A stretch of DNA of 64,000 bases from Tausonia pullulans (GCA_951802195.1 OX637626.1:682001-746000), one strand, 5' to 3'. Positions 50,463-62,443 are shown, numbered from the stretch's first letter. The notes: generated by a model not told the origin, from the sequence alone. Translations and numbers: made by a program.

Positions 50463-52937
50463 AGTGGGCTCAAATTCAATGGTCATTTGCTTTGATGCTT
50501 CCTTGGCAAACCTGATGGTAGAAGGAAAGCACGAGCGCAGCATCTTTGCCAAGAGATGGAGGAAGGACAAAGTCTGGACTCGAGAACGAGCGATACAGGG
50601 GGTGTACTCTCAAAAAGAAGTAGATGGCAGAAGAAAACAAGCAATTCAAGGAAGAAGACGCAGTCAACAGTGTAGATTCCTCCACGACTTTACAGAATGA
50701 AATGCTCCCCTTCGCCTATAAGCAAGACTGAGAGGAACACCTGGGACCCCTCTCAAGCCTTCTCGCCCCTTGGCTCCCAGCTGTTACATTGATAGAGTGA
50801 CATGGCCAACAAATCAGCCTCATCTCTCTGATAATCCAGGGCCTCACCCCCGTAACAAGAGAGATCTGAAGCTTGTACAGAGAGACAAGGCTCACTGGCG
50901 TGAGTATTCCGCTTCAAGCCGCTGAATAATGGATGTGGAGAGTTAGAGCGGAGAAGCATGAGCTAGAGTGGAGTAGCTGGTGGGTGAAAGGTTGTAGGCT
51001 GGCCGAATAGAGGTACCCTCAGAGTTCAATCAGCAAGACATGCGCTCGGAGCCGCGAGTTGGTACAAGGACGCAGACGGCCATCGAGGAGGTTTCCCCTT
51101 CGATCACCACCACGAACGCGCGTTCTCTACCCTCTGTCCACGTCCTCGTTCCCTGGTCTTTGACCTTGATGCGACTCTGATGGACAAGTAGAATCTTTCT
51201 CTCTTTCCGCTCTTTATCCGGGAGCGCCTCAATCTTCTGGTACACTCTAATGAAACGTTGGCTTCCTCGCCAAGATGCTCACTCATGCTCGTCCTCGCGC
51301 GCCCCCCAAGATGCGATGTAAGTCATGTAAGTCAGCATCGTCCCATCCTGACTGCCTTTCCTTATTCAACTCGCTCTGGGATCAACCTCTTGTCGGGCCG
51401 AGCGCGCCCTATCCCCCAAAGCGCAGCCTCCCTTCCCACCGGCCGGCCTTGGAGCCGCTGCCAGCGATGGTGCCCGCTTCCCAGCCAGCTGCCCCATCAG
51501 TTGTTCCGCTTGACTCGACGGCTACCGAGGTTGTCCCACTTTTCCGCGGGGAGATACAGGCCCGACTTTAGGCCGAACGCGGACGCCTTCGTCATCAGCG
51601 TCAGGCATTGGAGGAGGAGAAGATCGACGCGCACTCCGCTGGTTGTCGAGGCTTCTCTAGGCGGCTCCACCGCAAGCAACCACGCTCACATCGGCAGGGC
51701 GAGACAACTTAGGTACTATCCTTCTATTCCGTCATCCTAGGGCCCGCCATTTTCGAACCATTGACATGACGAACAGTCTGGGCTGCCTACCAGGCGCGGC
51801 CTCGACCGGCCCTGGCAGAGGAATGGCAACAGCAACTGGCGACAGGACCGCGACCGCCGTGGTGATCGCCGCGACCACTGACACCGCGATAACAACGACA
51901 GCCATGATCCTTATTACTGTCTATCTACTGCGGCAGTCTCGAAATGATATGTATTCGAGATAGATGCCCTCGGCCGGCGCGAATTCAAGACTGACGATGT
52001 CTGACAAAGTCCCGATGCCCGCAAAGCGTGTTCACGAGGAGGACAACCACTTCACAATGCTACGGGACCCTGACACATCCATTAACAGCACTGGCAGCTC
52101 TGCTCTTTCACACAGCCTGCCCCATCTGCTGTGCAAGTGGACAATTCCTTTCTAGCTCGGCTGGAAGGATTGCTGCCTCGGCATATTTTTCACACCTATT
52201 TCTAAATCTCTGCTCGGTCGCCCTTCTTGTTTAAACATCGGCGTCGCTGCGGATGCCGTACTTATTAAACAACTCACGTCTGCTTCGCGTGTTCCACGCT
52301 TTGCGGTGAAAATTTGATTAACAATGGCCTTCACTACTGCTTTTCCAGCTCGTCCTTGCCAATGGTTTTTGAAGGGTGAGCGATGTCTCGACGAGGGAGA
52401 CTGCACCTTCTGTCAGCAAATAAGGGAAAGGTCAATTTGGCGCTCGACTCAGAACTTTTCGATGGACGAATCGATCTCAGTATCGATTTCGATCTCGACT
52501 ATCCCCGCGAGTCTGACCGTGGGCGCTGGTGAGCATGCAGTCTTCGTCATCTGATACCAACGATGATCCCTTTGCCACCGCGCCGGGTTTCTCGGGCCCC
52601 TCCTCCGCTGTTCTCCAATCGCAGATTGACCAGCATTGAACTGCGTTTGCGGCAAAGGAGTCTCTCCTCCACCAGCGTGACAAGGACTTTAATCACGAGC
52701 GCATGACTTGTCGGACGGCCGAAAAACGTGCTGTCCTGGTGGAGAAGCGGGCGAAATAATCTAGGCCCGTCTTCCGTCACACGCCAACATGGGAAAAATC
52801 AGAGATCCATGGCGTCTCGAGCTCTTTAACTATGAAACAGCTGCCTCTCCCAAGACGGACAAGGATTGAAGAGTTGCCCTAAGCAAGGACATTGTCAAGA
52901 AGGGAAGAAATACATAGAAGAGAGATTGTAGGTTAAG
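50463..52937. other. gene-poor stretch, possible degenerate gene or unannotated small genes
   Basis: About 2.5 kb, poorer in GC than its neighbours, without a recognisable intact gene. Two short plus-strand frames stand out. 51275-51571 reads MLTHARPRAPPKMRCKSCKS and continues Pro/Ser-rich. 52324-52554 holds a CCCH-finger-like piece (entry below). Frames between 51600 and 52250 look like a compositionally biased protein but are interrupted, with no consistent splice pattern. I see no terminal repeats or transposase motif. Confidence 0.35.
52324..52554 (+). CDS. short frame with CCCH-like zinc finger fragment (doubtful gene)
   Basis: A 76-residue frame beginning MAFTTAFPARPCQWFLKGER and continuing CLDEGDCTFC. 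The spacing Cys-x8-Cys-x5-Cys and the PCxxFLKGxR pattern are those of CCCH RNA-binding fingers, but the final His is replaced (C-T-F-C-Q). The remainder is low-complexity Ser/Ile. It may be one exon of a spliced gene, a remnant of one, or chance; there is no support beyond the motif. Confidence 0.3.
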   Translation: MAFTTAFPARPCQWFLKGERCLDEGDCTFCQQIRERSIWRSTQNFSMDESISVSISISTIPASLTVGAGEHAVFVI

Positions 52938-55900
52938 CTAGATGTTGTACCAGTGCCCACTCTCACCCTTGCACTGAACCTCGATCCTCTTCCCACCGCG
53001 AACAGGGAAGAACCTCTCGTCCTCGCGGTATCTCTTCACCTTCTCCTCGTCATCCCACAGACCCTCCATCACAGCTTGGTACGCAAAGTCGAGGTTCTCG
53101 CTCTCAGCTTTAGTCCTCGGCCAGGGTGGCATGCCCTTCTCTCGCCGAGTGAGCTTGTCAAGGTCAACGCCGAGCCGGGCGCAGAGCGCAGCGTCCTTCT
53201 CGTCCTGGAGTCGGTCGGCTTCGGCCATGCGCTCCTTACTCTCTAAGGCGATGGAGAAAGCGCGGCCGTCCGAGAACGGATAAAGCCACTCCGGCTGTTT
53301 GAGGAGGGTGCGCTGCTTCCTCTGTGGTGGGACTCAGGTTAGCAAGAGCGAATCAAGCGAGGCGACGAAGACTGACCTCAAAATGACGCATTACGTTGCC
53401 CTGGGCCTCAATATCAATCGGGTTCTCCTGTTTAAGAGGAGGTCAGTCAGAGGCGCATGAAGATGGAGGTCGGAACAGGAGGGACAGACCAGCTCCTTCC
53501 GAAGGTCCTTGAAGAACTCGGCTTTGAGGCGAGCTATCTCCTCCCCGGACGCTAGACTGAGACCGAGAGAGGAGAGTCAGTTTGGGTGGTTTGCCCTGGC
53601 GAAGTTGCAACTCGAGAAGTAAGCTTACGCCTCTTTCGCTTTGCCCTTTGCAGTATTCGAGCTACTAGAGCTGCCGCCCTATTTTAGCGCAAGGAGCCTA
53701 GAGGTCAGCACAACGAGTGAGGTGAAGACAGGCAGCCGAGAACCGACCTTCGCCGGCGTCTTGCCCATCAGGCCTGAGAGGTAGTCCGTGCTTGTAAAGT
53801 CAATCCCCCCTGCAGGCTTCTTCTTCCTGGCCACTCCGGATGGCTTGGCGGCTGAACTAGAGGACGAGTTGGCAAGTTTGGACGTGGACGGTGTCGAGGT
53901 GGACATCGCCGTGCCGCCGACCTTCTTGGAGAGGTAAGACGAGCCCGTGGATGCCTTGACAGCAGGAGTTGTCGCGGTGCGCTTCGGAGTCGACGTGCCC
54001 GAGGTGGACGTCGAGCCTCCACCTATAAGATTGGCAAGATAATCTGTGGGGGCGGCGGGCTTGGACGTCGCGGCGGCCAAGGACGTCGCGGCGGCCGATG
54101 CTGCTGGCTTTGAGGTCGCAGCTGCAGAAGCGGCGGCGCTTTGCTTGACGGTGGCTGTCAGCTTGGACGTCGGAATGGTCTTGGAGGCGGGCGTTGCCCG
54201 AGGCGGATGGTCGTCGCTGTCGGTGCTGTAGGCTGATTCTTCGGACTCGGACTCGGACTCAGATTCAACGACCTTCTTCTTGTTCGCCTTCTTGCGATTA
54301 ATCGCCGGTGGAGGCCGGGACAGCGGCAGTGGTGGAGGTGCCGTGGCAGCCGCCGTGGAGCCAGACGAGCCCTTGCCGTTTTTCTTGCTTTCGTTGCCGG
54401 TGCGGGACGAAGAGGTGTGGGGCGTTGACGATGCCTTGCTGCTCTTGCTCTTCTCTTTCCTCGGCTTCTCTTCTTCAGATGACGAGCCAGCAGCAGCCTC
54501 CTGAGCGACGGCCGGCGTCTCCTTGACAGGAAACGTGAGCTTGATGGAAGAAGTGGCGCTGTCCGAAGCGGAGGTTTTGATGAAGGGCGGCCGCTCCTTC
54601 TCCTCCTTCGAATGCTCATCTTCCTTCTCTGAAGGAGACCCCGGAGCAGACGAGAGATCCGACAAGTCGTCGTCGAGGTAACAAGACGTCGCAGCAGACC
54701 TGGGGGCCGAAACGGCGGGCGGCGGCGTTGACTGCTGCTTCTGCTCTTTGGCTCCTCGAGCCGCTCCACCTCCACCAGCGCTAGATGCGCGATTTGACCG
54801 CCGCGAGCCCTCTGAAGAAGGCGGCTGGGAGGAAGGAGACGCCTCGACTGCAGGATGGACGTGCTTCGTTCTCTTGATGGCTGGTTCCTCGTTGAGGAGG
54901 GATCCGAGGCGACCGCCTGGCACGCCGCCACTGCCAACGCCGGAGAGAGTGGCGAAGTTCCCCCCCGCCACCATTGGTGGAGCCGAGATCTTGCGTTTCC
55001 GGTGATGTTCTCCCTGTTGCTGCGACGACGACTCATTCACGGCTATGGGGTCGTCTACCTCCATTGGGACGGGGAGAGGCAGGCCGTCGTCGAAGGCTGA
55101 CTCGCCGAGGTGGTCCTTAGGCGCTGGCGGAGGTGAATGCGGTCGAGAGGGGATTGTAAGGGCGTGTGGCGACTCGATGCCGGCGGCAGCGACCGGGGGG
55201 GTGTCTTCGCCATTGAGATGAGGCGAGGTATTCGTAGAGTAGGTCGGGTTCAGAAGGTGGGAGAAGGAGGAAGGGTGATCGTGGTGGCCGGTGATGGGGA
55301 ATGAAAGCGGCGCGTGAGAGGGGCTAGAAGGATAGATCAGCTTACTAGCGCAAGAGAGAAAACACTTCCTTCACTCACACAGAGGAAATAGATTTGATAG
55401 TCTCAGATCCAAGGGAAGAGGAGGCAGCAGGTGCGTCGGTAGATGGCACGTCGGAGACGGGAGCCTCGTCGACGCAACCTCGAAGTCTCGCGCTTTCAGA
55501 CCTGGACGCGTCGAGGGCAGCTTCATCCTTCGCGTCAATCGCTTCAGCCGCCGCCTCGCTCCTGCTCCGCTTGGTTCTGAACTTGTTGGACGACGAGGCA
55601 GAAGCGGACATCCAGAGGGCTGCGGACTCGGCGGTGGGCGCAGCTGGCGGTGGAGGAGGGGGGTGGAGGTTGTCGTTGCCGCTACCCCTCGTTCGTCGCC
55701 GGTTCTGTGGTGACTTGGGTATGGGGAGTGCCACAGAGGTAGGCTCGGGAGAAGGTTCGGGTTCGCTTAATGGGGAGTCGCCAGTGCCAGTGAGATGGGA
55801 TGAGTCGTGGTAGGGTCGTGACGAAGAGGGGGAGGGTGTCGAAGCCACAGGAGCAGGATCAGCGACGCCGCTCGATGCAGCCGCCGCGAGTCGCCGCTCG

Positions 55901-56293
55901 TTGTGGAGCACATCGTACTGATAGACCTGCTCGCCCTGAGCGTTGTTCTTCATGATGAAGATTTCTTCTTTCTTGCTGTCGACCTTGGGGGTGACACCGT
56001 CCGCCTCAAACTCCTTGAGAATGCGAAAGGGCGGGCGCGTAGTGCGCTCCTCTCGATCGTTGACTGTAGACGGCCAGGGGTAAATGAGCGTCAAAAGGCG
56101 AGAGCAAGAGACAGAAGCAGGAAAGAAAGCGTATGTACGAACTCTCGTAGTAGAGCTCGCCTTCGCGGTAACACTGGACCACGCCCTCAGGAAAGGCCAA
56201 ACCCAAGGTCTGGAAACTTGGCGGTCTCTTCCCCTGAGGTTCCTGGAGAGGAGCGGATCCTTGGATTGCGCTCGACCGGCGAGAAGGAGACAT
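52938..56293 (-). CDS. large Ser-rich protein with conserved-looking ends, unknown
   Basis: Seven exons (56143-56293, 55379-56063, 53748-55323, 53629-53678, 53490-53556, 53377-53427, 52938-53321) join in frame to 987 residues. The first 110 residues look folded: PPSFQTLGLAFPEGVVQCYR, EGELYYEINDREERTTRPPF, RILKEFEADGVTPKV and FIMKNNAQGEQVYQYDVLHN. The middle 650 residues are Ser/Pro/Ala/Lys-rich with basic nuclear-localisation-like clusters (RKKANKKKVV, HHRKRK, VARKKKP). The motif TDYL(A/S)xL(I/M)G occurs twice (TDYLANLIGGG and TDYLSGLMGKT). The last 180 residues are folded-looking again: EIARLKAEFFKDLRKEL, NPIDIEAQGNVMRHFERKQ, QPEWLYPFSDGRAFSIAL and DERFFPVRGGKRIEV. Probably nuclear; no family recognised. 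Confidence 0.75.
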
Positions 56294-56589
56294 GTATGCA
56301 CACGTGACGGTGCAATAGAACGGAGAGGGGGCTGAGCACGGGAAGGTGGTTTGATGAGTGACCCAAGGACGCGTGGGATTAAGCTCCCTCGCGTCGAGCC
56401 CTGGCCGGGCCAGCGCCTGTCGTCAAGGGAATATGCTCTTGAGGCCACAAGGAAGCTCTCATCCGAAATCAGTTATGCTTGATCTGAAAGAGCTAAGAAG
56501 ATGGACAAAATGAGAGAGAAGTGATATAGATCGATTTGTCGTTTCGCCCCGCCTGCAACCTACGCCACCACCCAGGTCCCCCCTCCCGC

Positions 56590-58032
56590 CTACTGGTTCC
56601 CGGTGTTGACGTTGAGAAGCATGTTGCCTCCCGAGCTGGGGAGGTACGTGACATTTCGGCTGCCGGAGAGCGTCGTCGCAAGCTCACGAGCGGTCTCGAT
56701 CCTTCGAAGTGCAACGAAGGCCTCTCCAGCCTTATCAAGCGCTCGGCCAATCGTCGTAGCGGCCTCGGCCTCTCCCTCCGCCCGAATGACATTCGCCTGG
56801 CGCTCATGCTCGGCCTGAAATAGAGACAAACAACATGTCAGGAGAGGTCTTCCGTCTGCGAGGCCGTCCGCCCGTGACGCGTCGAACTGACCATCTCGAC
56901 GATGAACTTTGCTCGCTCAGCGTCCTGCTGGGCGATCTGCTTCTGCTCAACCGCAGTTGTGAACTCCTTACCGAACGTCATGTGGGTCTAGTGATAGCGG
57001 TAGCAAGCAACTCAGGACTCAAGCGCGTCGCGACGCGGAGAATGCCAATGAAGAACAACCCACGATAGATACATCCTCGAGGAGGATGTTGAACTCCTTC
57101 GCCCTCTTGAGGAGGTCAGCACGAATCCGGGCGGAGACCTGAGCACAGAAGCGTCAGCAGCAAGCATGAGGAATGACGGGACACCCAGACGGAGTGTGAG
57201 TGGAGGCTTGGCGATTTACAAGCTCACGCTCCTCGATGAGCTCGGCAGCGTTGTGCTGGGCGACAATCGCCTTGAGGACCTCGTTTCCGATCGAAGGGAG
57301 GACACGCTCGTCGTAGTCGAGGCCGAGGTTCTGGTAGATCTTGGGAAGGTGCTCGACGTCCGGTCGGGAGAGGATGCGTAGGGTGATCGAAACCATCTGG
57401 AGGTCTGTGAGAACAAGAGCGTCAGGTGAGGGTCCTTGAATCAACCAATAAGGTTACCTGAGCTTACCTTTGGAGCCAGTGGTGGTGTTGATGTTCTGGA
57501 GAGGGACAGACCAGCCAGATAACAGGTGCGAGCCGCCCGTCAGTCTCGGCCTCACATCTCGCTCGCGACGACGTGCGGCGTGCACTCACCCGGGGCTTGA
57601 TCCTGCAATCGTAGAGAATCGCCCGCTGGAGCCAGGGGACGAGGAAGTGGGTTCCCTCTCCACTGGCCTGCGAATGAAGAGGAGTAGAGACAGCAAGTTC
57701 AGCGCGGCGTTCTCTTTCTCTTGTCTCCGACGCGACGGGTGGAATTGGGCTGGCTAGGACGCACATCAGAGCGGACACCCGAGAAACGGTCGAACATGAC
57801 GGCCCGGTAGCCACCGGGAACGTCGTAGATGGCCTGTTGGCCGAGCGTGACGGCAATAAAGGCCGGAACTGAGAGGAGTGGCGCGGATCGGCGCCGAACG
57901 AAGTGAAGGAGAAGGAAAAGGAGCGAGACAAGAAGGATCGGATCGTCAGACGCCAGGCACCCTTGGAGAAGCTCTGAAACCGGCTGACTGACCAGCGAGT
58001 CTGGAGGCGAGGTTGACGAGGCCGTTGGACAT
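56590..58032 (-). CDS. PHB1: prohibitin 1 (mitochondrial inner membrane)
   Basis: Eight exons (57993-58032, 57765-57868, 57590-57667, 57468-57495, 57220-57404, 57064-57138, 56892-56987, 56590-56814) join to 276 residues, the usual length. Phb1 and Phb2 form the ring complex of the inner membrane that regulates m-AAA protease and cristae. Seen: the N-terminal anchor [136 protein letters not shown], the coiled-coil [20 protein letters not shown] and the tail [15 protein letters not shown]. The donor after 57064 (GTGGGT) was chosen over a closer GTATCT because it restores the invariant EDVSxTHMTFG. The gene is divergent from the next one. Confidence 0.96.
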
Positions 58033-58415
58033 GATGGGAGAGAAGTGAGGGTGGAGGATAGAGGCGAGTCCGCCGTGCAAGCCCGCTCAGCCGAGGACGA
58101 GCTCCAGCCGTGGAAACGCGCGGCCTACGGCACTGGGGTCGCCCGCTCTGGATCATCGACGTCGCCTCTCTGGCCTTCTCCGACCGCCACCCTGAACGGG
58201 CTTCCTCGACAAGACCTCTCGGACTTCCCTCTTCTCATTAACCCGGATACCTCAGCCCCTGCCTTCGTTTCTCATGTGGATGAACACTGGCATCTTCCCT
58301 TCCGAAAGCCCCCGCCTGAGGCTGCTGGACGGACCGGTCGGAGCTTAAAGCGTCTCGAGCTTCCCCCTTTCTCATCACCTCAGGACGACTAGCGGCTCCC
58401 GCGCCCCGACCGTTC
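58033..58415. promoter_or_regulatory. divergent promoter between PHB1 and the next gene
   Basis: 383 bases between the PHB1 start and the proposed start of the rightward gene. An open frame runs through it (58045-58392) but shows no motif and is probably chance in GC-rich DNA. Confidence 0.4.
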
Positions 58416-59342
58416 ATGCACTTTCACAAGGTTTTCCAAGCCCACACTCCTCTCTCGCTCTTACGAATCTTCGATCAACCTCGGGGAAGCCCGTTCGAAA
58501 GACAACGTTGGTCTTCCTCCCTCGACGTCCATCTTGATCGATCGCCTGGTCTCAATCCCGCATGCCATCCTCGGCCCCCTCTATCCGTGAAGTCTCTCTC
58601 TCGCACTGGTGAGTTGAGGCGGGTATGTTAGTCAGTATTGGGAGCTCGAGTTCTGAGCTGACTGGATAGGTTGCTTCCCTCGCTTGCACCCCCCCCCCCC
58701 CCCTTCCCCCCACGTGTTGTACGACGAGAAGGAAGCGCTCCAGTTTTGCAGTCTTCCTCCGAGCCGAAGTCCTGAAGAGACTCCTCTCCCTGCCACGACG
58801 AGCTAGACGAAGGCTCCTATCGCTCTCGCCAGCGCCTCGCTCGTCGTCGCAGGCCCCGCTCTCGCCCTACGATGAGAGGTGGGCCATGACGCTCCGCGAC
58901 TTTTGCTGCCTCTATGGTCTCGTCGGCTATCACGCGCGCCTCGAGAGGCTGGGCTTCCTCTCGGTCGCATCTCTGCGGTGCGTCCGGATCTAATAGCAAT
59001 GGTCTCTCTCTCTTTCGAAGCTCCGACTGCCTTGCTCTCAGAGAGCGAGCAAGGAGGTTGTGGATCACAGGACCAAAAAGGCCGAGATGCCGGCCCGCAG
59101 CGGAAGACAATTGTGCTGATGACCCGGCCGTCGCTCTCCGCCATTCATCTCGCCATTCATCCTACAGCACCGCCTGCAATATGTATCTTCTCAAGCCACA
59201 AGGCTACGGATCCCCTGGCAGGCGCAATGACAACAAGCCAATCCCTAGGGGCTTCAGTCAATCCGAGATTGATCGGCTCTTCGCAGCCGTGACGCTCTGG
59301 GAGGACGGGAGGGATCGAGATGGCGAGCGGATCGGGAGGTAA
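58416..59342 (+). CDS. hypothetical protein
   Basis: Exons 58416-58608, 58752-58977 and 59042-59342 keep one frame and give 239 residues. The strongest sign of a real protein is the second exon, which reads VFLRAEVLKRLLSLPRRARR and then SPYDERWAMTLRDFCCLYGL and VGYHARLERLGFLSVASL, a compact helical segment somewhat like a SAM-type bundle. The last exon has PIPRGFSQSEIDRLFAAVTL and WEDGRDRDGERIGR. I do not recognise a family. The first exon is Pro/Arg/Ser-rich and its start is uncertain. The intron between exons 1 and 2 contains a run of 15 C (58689-58703). Confidence 0.5.
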
Positions 59343-60346
59343 GCAAGTAGTCATTATATCTCCCTCCTGGAATTACCTTTTCTGACGGATTTTCATTCAT
59401 AATCGGCGATTACCTCGATAGGGTAACGGATCAGCGATGCATTCGCTGAGATGACTCGGTGGCATTCAGCTCTCCCCTCGGTCTCGGGTGGACACGTTCA
59501 GCTCTGTTGCGGAATGACGCAGGCATCAATATGCCCTTAAAGCTGGATAAATTCAAGGTGTACATGGTGTCTGCATGATGTCAAAGAGGGTAGAAGCAAT
59601 GCGGCGAACATGTGATATCCATTGAACGGTCCCTTCTTTTTACGAACGAACCCTCGATTTTGGTTCTTATCTTCCCTTCTCTCTGATTTTTCAACGAATA
59701 GATGAACTCACGACATGTACTAGTACTATGCCAGGAGAAAATGTGGAATTGAATTCGCATACATTCAGCCCTTTCTGGCGCGCGGCCTTCCGCGTGGCAA
59801 GCGTTGCTGCACCCACCCTCTCCGCGAGAGCAGGCGGCAGAGCAGGTGGAGAGGGCCCTCCGCCGGTCGTCCCTCGCGCGAGCACGACGGCGAACTCTCA
59901 CCCTTCAACCGTCACCCGCTGTTCTTCACGACCTCTCGCATCTCTCTCGGTCTCTCTTCCCTTTCTTCTCTCTCTCTCCTCTCTCTCCTCTCTCTCTCTC
60001 CATTCTCTTTCGCTCTCGTCCCGGCCTTTCTCCACTTCGTCCGGCTCTACACCCAAAAACGTCCTCGCTCCTCGAACCTCACGTCAGTCTCAGCTCTCGA
60101 CTTCCTGCCGAAGCGCAACCATGCGGACCATAGCCTTTGCTCAATCAGGGAATCTTCCCGGATGGCTCTGTCCCCATGAGGCCGTGATTCTCTGCGCACG
60201 TCCTCGCTCAAAGACGCTGACCGTTGCGCCTGTCTTTGCTCGCCTGCACGCCTGGTCCTTCTGATTCCCTCTCCCTCTCGGACGGCTCCTTCGACATCGT
60301 CCGCTTCGCAAACGCCAGCGTCAACCCCTCGCTTCAAGACCGCAAC
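59343..60346. other. intergenic, promoter and long leader of the RRM gene
   Basis: About 1 kb. The first part (59350-59750) has lower GC and no coding signal. From about 59940 the sequence is almost pure C/T for 60 bases, then stays C/T-rich to the start codon at 60347, as expected for the leader of a strongly expressed gene. Confidence 0.5.
59941..60002 (+). repeat. CT-rich microsatellite-like tract
   Basis: Almost uninterrupted CT/TCT repeats over about 60 bases, roughly 350 bases before the start codon of the RRM-protein gene. Such tracts are common near fungal transcription starts. Confidence 0.8.
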
Positions 60347-62443
60347 ATGGAGGCCAACTTTGAGCCCAAGTCCGAGGCCCAGGACGCTCCGGTACGACCA
60401 TCGCCTTGCTTCGCGTGACGACGAGTCCAGTCGTCGTCCGTCTTCCGCTGGGGCGAAGCTGACACCTGCTCTCGTTCATGTTGTGCTCGCCCTCCTTGCG
60501 CGCCTCTATAGCGGTCAGTGTTAAGGTGTCTTTGAGCCGGATTACTTTCCGTCGAGCACGAGCTGAAGTCGCGTTGCTTTCTCCAGCCGAGCCCATCTTT
60601 ACGTCGGAAACCTCTCGCCTCGCGTCACCGGTGAGTAGCGCGCGTCTTTGAGCGGCGGCGGGACAGCGAGGCGGCCTTTCTGACTGATTGTCTTCGCCCA
60701 TCTCTCAGAGTACATGCTCACCGAGATCTTCGCCGTCGCCGGACCTGTCCAAAACGTCAAGATCATACCTGACCGCAACTATCAGCACGGCGGCCTTAAC
60801 TACGGTTTCGTCGAGTAGTACGTGTCGAGCGCGCGTCAGGCTCGACCGCTCCTCAAGCTGACTGACCTCTTTTGCCTTCGCCTCGCAGTAGGGACATGCG
60901 CGCCGCCGAGACTGCCCTCCAGACTCTCAACGGCCGCAAGATCTTTGACACCGAGATCAAGGTCAACTGGGCATACCAGGGCCAGCAGAACAAAGAGGTC
61001 CGCTCTAACTCTAATTCCACGAACGAGTCTTGGAGTGGGGTTGACACCTCTTGCTCTGGTTCATCAGGACACCCAGGGCCACTTCCATGTCTTCGTCGGA
61101 GACCTCTCCCCCGAGGTTAACGATGAGGTCCTCCAGAAAGCCTTCGGTGCTTTCGGCACTCTTTCCGACGCCCGTGTCATGTGGGACATGAGCTCCGGTG
61201 CGTTCGGAGTGTGTGTGTGTACCTCTGTCTCACAAGCTGACTTGACGGCGTATACAGGCAAATCAAGGGGCTACGGTTTCCTCGCCTTCCGCGAGAAGGC
61301 CGACGCTGAGCAGGCGATTGCCACTATGAACGGCGAGTGGCTCGGCTCGCGCGCCATCCGCGTCAACTGGGCGAACCAGGTACGTATCTCGTCACCGCGC
61401 ACAACTTTTATTCATGGCCAATCGATGACATATGTTTCTTTTGCAATGAATAGAAGACCCAGACCGGCGGTTCCGGAGGCGGAGGCTCCTCGGGCATGGC
61501 TGGAGGCGCCGTCGGCGGAGGTGTCTCGATGGGCATGGGTGTCCCCCGCCCCGGAGGCATGGGCGGCGCTCCCGCCCCCGTCAACTTCCAGGGCGGACCC
61601 CTCAGCTACGACGTCGTCGTTGCCCAGACCCCGGCGATCAACACGACCGTCTACGTCGGTAACCTCATTCCCTACGCGACTCAAGCCGACCTCATCCCTC
61701 TCTTCCAGGTGCGTTCGTTTCCCTGTTCTTGAGAGCGGCGAACGCAAAGCCTTGACACCCTCTTCTCTAGGGTTACGGCTACATTGTCGAGATCCGCATG
61801 CAGGCCGACCGCGGCTTCGCGTTTGTCAAGCTCGACTCGCACGAGAACGCCGCCATGGCTATCGTCCAGCTCCAGGGTCAGCTTGTCCACGGCCGCCCCG
61901 TCAAGTGCTCTTGGGGCAAGGACCGCATGTCGACGAGCGGTGAGGGTGCTCAGCCCGGAGGAGGCATGTCTGGAGGCATGAGCGGTGGCCAGCCCGGAGG
62001 TGTCGCCGCTGGCTACGGCATGCCCCAGGGTATGTACGGTCAGATGCCGCCTAACGCCTACGCCCAGTACCCCTTTGCGGCTGCTGGCTACGCCGGCTTC
62101 CCTCAGCCTGGAGCTGGCGTCGGCGGAGGTGCCGACGTCCAGGACCCGGCCATGGCCGCTGCCCAGCAGGTGGGTTCACTTTCTATGTGACGAGGAAAGA
62201 GTATCGTCTGACCTCGTCTCTTCTTTCAGGCCTACTACCAGCAGGCCCTTGCCGCGCAGCAGATGCAGGCTGCCGCGGCCGCTGGTGGACAGGCCGGCGG
62301 AGCCGGCTGGGGAGACTTTGTGCGTACCTGCGTGTCACTCTCGACTTTTGAACACAAGTCTGACTGATCCGCTCCACCATTAGTACGGCGCTCAGGCCCA
62401 GCAGCAGCAGGGTCAGGCTCCCCAGCAACAGCCCCCTCAGTAG
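60347..62443 (+). CDS. PUB1: three-RRM RNA-binding protein, PUB1/TIA1 type
   Basis: Exons 60347-60414, 60587-60630, 60709-60817, 60889-60997, 61068-61197, 61258-61379, 61454-61708, 61771-62169, 62230-62319 and 62384-62443 join to 461 residues. PUB1/TIA1 proteins bind U- and A/U-rich RNA, stabilise mRNAs and join stress granules. RRM1 (about 24-100) has RNP2 HLYVGNL and RNP1 LNYGFVEY. RRM2 (about 112-190) has HVFVGDL and KSRGYGFLAF. RRM3 (about 265-345) has TTVYVGNL and RGFAFVKL, followed by GRPVKCSWGKDR. The linker between RRM2 and RRM3 is Gly-rich, and the tail is Gly/Met/Tyr/Gln-rich and probably disordered. The first exon's donor is uncertain: 60414 keeps frame with a weak GTGACG, whereas GTACGA at 60392 would need a 14-base extra exon near 60511. 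Confidence 0.88.

Noticed and set aside
50463-52937. Transposon or retroelement remnant in the gene-poor stretch
   Set aside because: No terminal repeats, target duplications or transposase/reverse-transcriptase motifs were visible.
57064-57138. Shorter version of the sixth PHB1 exon ending at 57073 with donor GTATCT
   Set aside because: It would delete the invariant VSx before THMTFG; the GTGGGT donor nine bases on restores it in frame.
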